Below are positions 61,669 to 64,000 of a DNA stretch of 64,000 nt, piece after piece. Origin of the DNA: Ureibacillus composti (GTDB taxonomy: Bacteria; Bacillota; Bacilli; Bacillales_A; Planococcaceae); contig JAUCEP010000002.1 of the NCBI GenBank assembly GCA_030348875.1, positions 699,001-763,000 on the forward strand. Direction: 5' to 3'. Position numbers and translations under genes: made by a program. Within the stretch, counting starts at the first letter, position 1. Every line of letters starts with the position of its first letter. The notes under the pieces were generated by a model, which worked only from the letters and a program-made list of their open reading frames with translations, was not told the DNA's origin and ran no database searches.

Positions 61669-63003
61669 ATGGTGGATAAAATTATTGTTACGGGGGGCCA
61701 AAGACTACACGGAAGTGTAAAAGTTGAAGGGGCCAAAAATGCCGTACTACCAATTCTAGCAGCATCTTTGTTAGCTTCAAAAAAACAAAATATTATTAAA
61801 GACGTTCCGAATCTAGCAGATGTTCATACAATTAATGAAGTATTAAAAAGCTTAAATGCAGAAGTATCTTATAACGTTGAAAACAATGAAATTTATATAA
61901 ACGCAGAAAAACAACTATCGAGTGAAGCGCAATTTGAATTCGTAAGTAAGATGCGAGCTTCAATCCTAGTCATGGGTTCTCTATTAGCTAGAAATGGCTA
62001 CGCTCGAGTAGCGCTACCTGGTGGGTGTGCAATTGGTTCACGTCCAATTGAACTGCATCTAAAAGGTTTTGAAGCAATGGGGGCAAAAATCACCTTTGGC
62101 CATGGCTATGTAGAAGCTAAAGTTGTCGATCGTTTAAAAGGCGCAGAAATTTATTTAGATTTCCCTAGTGTTGGGGCAACAGAAAATATTATGACAGCTG
62201 CTGCACTAGCAAAGGGTACAACAATTATTGAGAACGCTGCAAAAGAACCGGAAATTGTGGATCTAGCAAACTTTATTAATGGTATGGGTGGTCGTGTAAT
62301 CGGAGCAGGTACGGATAAGATTCGTATTGAAGGTGTTGATGAACTACATGGTACAACACATCATATCATTCCAGACCGTATAGAAGCAGGTACATTTATG
62401 GTTGCTGCTGCTATTACACGTGGTGATGTATTTATTGAAAACGCGGTTGCTGAACATATGTCAGCATTAATTGCAAAAATGCGCGAAATGGGCGTAGAAA
62501 TCATTGAAGAAGGAGAAGGGTTACGTGTTCGTGCTACAAACCCGTTAAAGGCTGTAGATGTGAAGACAATGCCTCATCCTGGCTTCCCAACTGACATGCA
62601 AGCTCAAATGATGGCATTAGTATTAACTGCTCAGGGTACGAGTATTATTACTGAAACAGTGTTTGAAAACCGCTTTATGCATGTGGAAGAGTTCCGCCGT
62701 ATGAATGCAAAATTAAAAATTGAAGGGCGTTCTGTGTTTATTGAAGGACCTGAAAAGTTACAAGGGGCAGAGGTTTCTGCGACTGATTTACGTGCAGCTG
62801 CAGCATTAATCCTAACTGGACTTGTATCTGAAGGAATCACACGTGTAACGAACCTTTATCATTTAGACCGAGGCTATGTAAATTTCCATAAAAAATTAGC
62901 TGCTCTAGGAGCTAATATTGAACGCATTTCTACTGAAGAAGTTAAAGTAGAAACTGAAACAGAAGAAAGTTCAGGAATTATGGAAACAACGGTTCAAGTT
63001 TAA
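61669..63003 (+). CDS. murAA: UDP-N-acetylglucosamine 1-carboxyvinyltransferase 1
   Basis: A 444-residue MurA, the main paralogue by position before spoIID as in B. subtilis. The active Cys is residue 120 in [25 protein letters not shown] lies near residue 20. The C-terminal extension ([14 protein letters not shown]) is low complexity and acidic. GGAGGG at 61659-61664 precedes ATG 61669; ATG 61642 is in frame but has no site. It is the second MurA of this window. Confidence 0.95.
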   Translation: MVDKIIVTGGQRLHGSVKVEGAKNAVLPILAASLLASKKQNIIKDVPNLADVHTINEVLKSLNAEVSYNVENNEIYINAEKQLSSEAQFEFVSKMRASILVMGSLLARNGYARVALPGGCAIGSRPIELHLKGFEAMGAKITFGHGYVEAKVVDRLKGAEIYLDFPSVGATENIMTAAALAKGTTIIENAAKEPEIVDLANFINGMGGRVIGAGTDKIRIEGVDELHGTTHHIIPDRIEAGTFMVAAAITRGDVFIENAVAEHMSALIAKMREMGVEIIEEGEGLRVRATNPLKAVDVKTMPHPGFPTDMQAQMMALVLTAQGTSIITETVFENRFMHVEEFRRMNAKLKIEGRSVFIEGPEKLQGAEVSATDLRAAAALILTGLVSEGITRVTNLYHLDRGYVNFHKKLAALGANIERISTEEVKVETETEESSGIMETTVQV

Positions 63004-63075
63004 AATCTATTTATCTCTACTATTTTATTAATATGTAATAGATGAATGAATTATTCCTTCAAAAATAAATAATTT

Positions 63076-63113
63076 ACGGCAAAATTCTTAAAAAAAGGGT
63101 TTTGTCGTTTTTT
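63076..63113 (+). terminator. Rho-independent terminator after murAA
   Basis: ACGGCAAAA pairs with TTTTGTCGT with one G-U pair, followed by six T. Confidence 0.75.
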
Positions 63114-63209
63114 ATTGGACGAAATGATTCTTATATCAACGTAAAAATATTTACACCGGTATTTATTAAGATAGAGATATTTCACTCCTTACAATCATAT
63201 CGTATATGT

Positions 63210-64000
63210 ATGAAAAAACTAAAACCTTGGGTAAAGATCATCGCAGTCCTCTGTTTAGTTTGTGCACTATTTTTCTTACCATTTTTGTTCAAGGTCTCAC
63301 CTAGTGTGACTTCTGAGGCAAGTGAACAAAAAGAATATGTAACTGATGCTAAATGCGAAGTCTCAATTAAAGTTGCAGGTAGCGAAATCCCACTAGAATT
63401 GGAGGAGTATGTTATTGGAGTTGTTGCCGCTGAAATGCCAGCAAACTTTCAACTTGAGGCTTTAAAAGCACAAGCCATTGCAGCAAGAACATACGTATTA
63501 AAAACTACGAACTATGGCGAAAAGGAAATTGAACCAACAGTTGCTAGACAAGTATTTTACGATGCAGAAACCCGAAAGGAAAATTGGGACAAGTCTTTCG
63601 AGGAATATGAATCGAAAGTTCGTGAAGCAGTAGAAAGTACAGCAGGAGAAATTATTACTTATAATAACGAACTAATTACGGCCATGTTCCATTCAATGAG
63701 TACAGGCATGACGGAAAGTTCTAAAAACTACAGTGGAAATGATATTCCTTATTTGCAGCCTGTAGCAAGTACTGATTATCAACATGCACCGAATTATGAA
63801 AGCAGCAAAAAATTTACCATCGCCGAGTGGAATAAACTTTTAAACGTGAATTGGACCATTAAAAATATTAACCAACTTAAAATTGAACGAAATAATACTG
63901 GACGAGTTGAAACCGTTTCAATGGGGAAACAACAATGGACAGGTAGGGACCTTAGAACATTATTAGATTTGCGTTCTACTGACTTCCGAATAGAAGTTAA
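63210..64000 (+). CDS. spoIID: Stage II sporulation protein D, N-terminal part
   Basis: The first 263 codons of SpoIID, cut by the window end. SpoIID is a mother-cell membrane lytic transglycosylase that, with SpoIIM and SpoIIP, thins septal peptidoglycan and drives engulfment. One membrane segment (about residues 8-29) precedes the outside domain. VVAAEMPANFQLEALKAQAIAART and the MFHSMSTGMTESS stretch are family motifs; the catalytic Glu is in AAEMP. No clear ribosome site lies before ATG 63210, and there is no alternative in-frame start nearby. Confidence 0.93.
   Translation, partial: MKKLKPWVKIIAVLCLVCALFFLPFLFKVSPSVTSEASEQKEYVTDAKCEVSIKVAGSEIPLELEEYVIGVVAAEMPANFQLEALKAQAIAARTYVLKTTNYGEKEIEPTVARQVFYDAETRKENWDKSFEEYESKVREAVESTAGEIITYNNELITAMFHSMSTGMTESSKNYSGNDIPYLQPVASTDYQHAPNYESSKKFTIAEWNKLLNVNWTIKNINQLKIERNNTGRVETVSMGKQQWTGRDLRTLLDLRSTDFRIEV

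Noticed and set aside
61379..61736. Minus-strand genes before murAA
   Set aside because: Two short frames overlap each other and the murAA start, without ribosome sites or family likeness.

Overview
The window reads as chromosomal DNA of a low-GC, endospore-forming member of the Bacillales. The proteins and gene order match the Bacillus subtilis stretch from ywfO/ywhD to spoIID. Sporulation genes are present: a pbpG-type PBP, spo0F, spoIIR and spoIID. The dispersed intergenic repeats and fine detail suggest a Lysinibacillus-like Planococcaceae/Caryophanaceae species; that is an inference from memory, not a search. Nearly all genes lie on the plus strand.

Layout. 1-7.7 kb: end of ywfO, ywhB, ywhD, pbpG, speB (with a broken second speB tail behind it), ywiB and argS. 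8.1-14.0 kb: an acyl-CoA-dehydrogenase-like flavoprotein without the usual catalytic Glu, next to a polar amino-acid-type ABC importer that is split by an ISL3-family insertion sequence. 14.1-26.1 kb: a corrinoid adenosyltransferase, then a fatty/branched-chain acyl-CoA degradation block (fadF, thiolase, 3-hydroxyacyl-CoA dehydrogenase, two acyl-CoA dehydrogenases, a TetR regulator, fused B12 mutase icmF). 26.3-30.7 kb: a small membrane protein, rpoE, and pyrG with a CTP-sensing leader, followed by a second ISL3 copy. 30.8-48 kb: the conserved ywjG, spo0F, fbaA, transaldolase, murAB, glpX, rho, rpmE, tdk, prfA, prmC, spoIIR, ywlC, mntP, ywlE, rpiB, ywlG, glyA run, interrupted by a chemoreceptor-like gene. 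49.3-50.2 kb: a guanidine-I riboswitch and a pair of SMR exporters. 50.5-60.7 kb: upp, mnaA, the nine-gene ATP synthase operon atpIBEFHAGDC and ywzB. 60.7-64 kb: a 1-kb gene-free stretch, murAA and the start of spoIID.

How the genes work together. The acyl-CoA block could take short or branched acyl-CoAs through dehydrogenation, hydroxyacyl oxidation and thiolysis, pass electrons through FadF to menaquinone, and rearrange isobutyryl-type CoAs with IcmF, whose adenosylcobalamin could come from the neighbouring adenosyltransferase. fbaA, glpX, transaldolase and rpiB serve central carbon metabolism. murAA and murAB commit UDP-GlcNAc to the cell wall and mnaA feeds teichoic-acid precursors. rho, rpoE, prfA, prmC and rpmE belong to gene expression.

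The least explained parts are intergenic. They are a tandem array of about 120-bp hairpin units in front of fbaA, a roughly 200-bp multi-hairpin element behind fbaA, a related hairpin element inside the ATP synthase operon between atpG and atpD, a possible small RNA between ywhD and pbpG, and a hairpin fused to a duplicated speB tail. No rRNA, tRNA or CRISPR was recognised.
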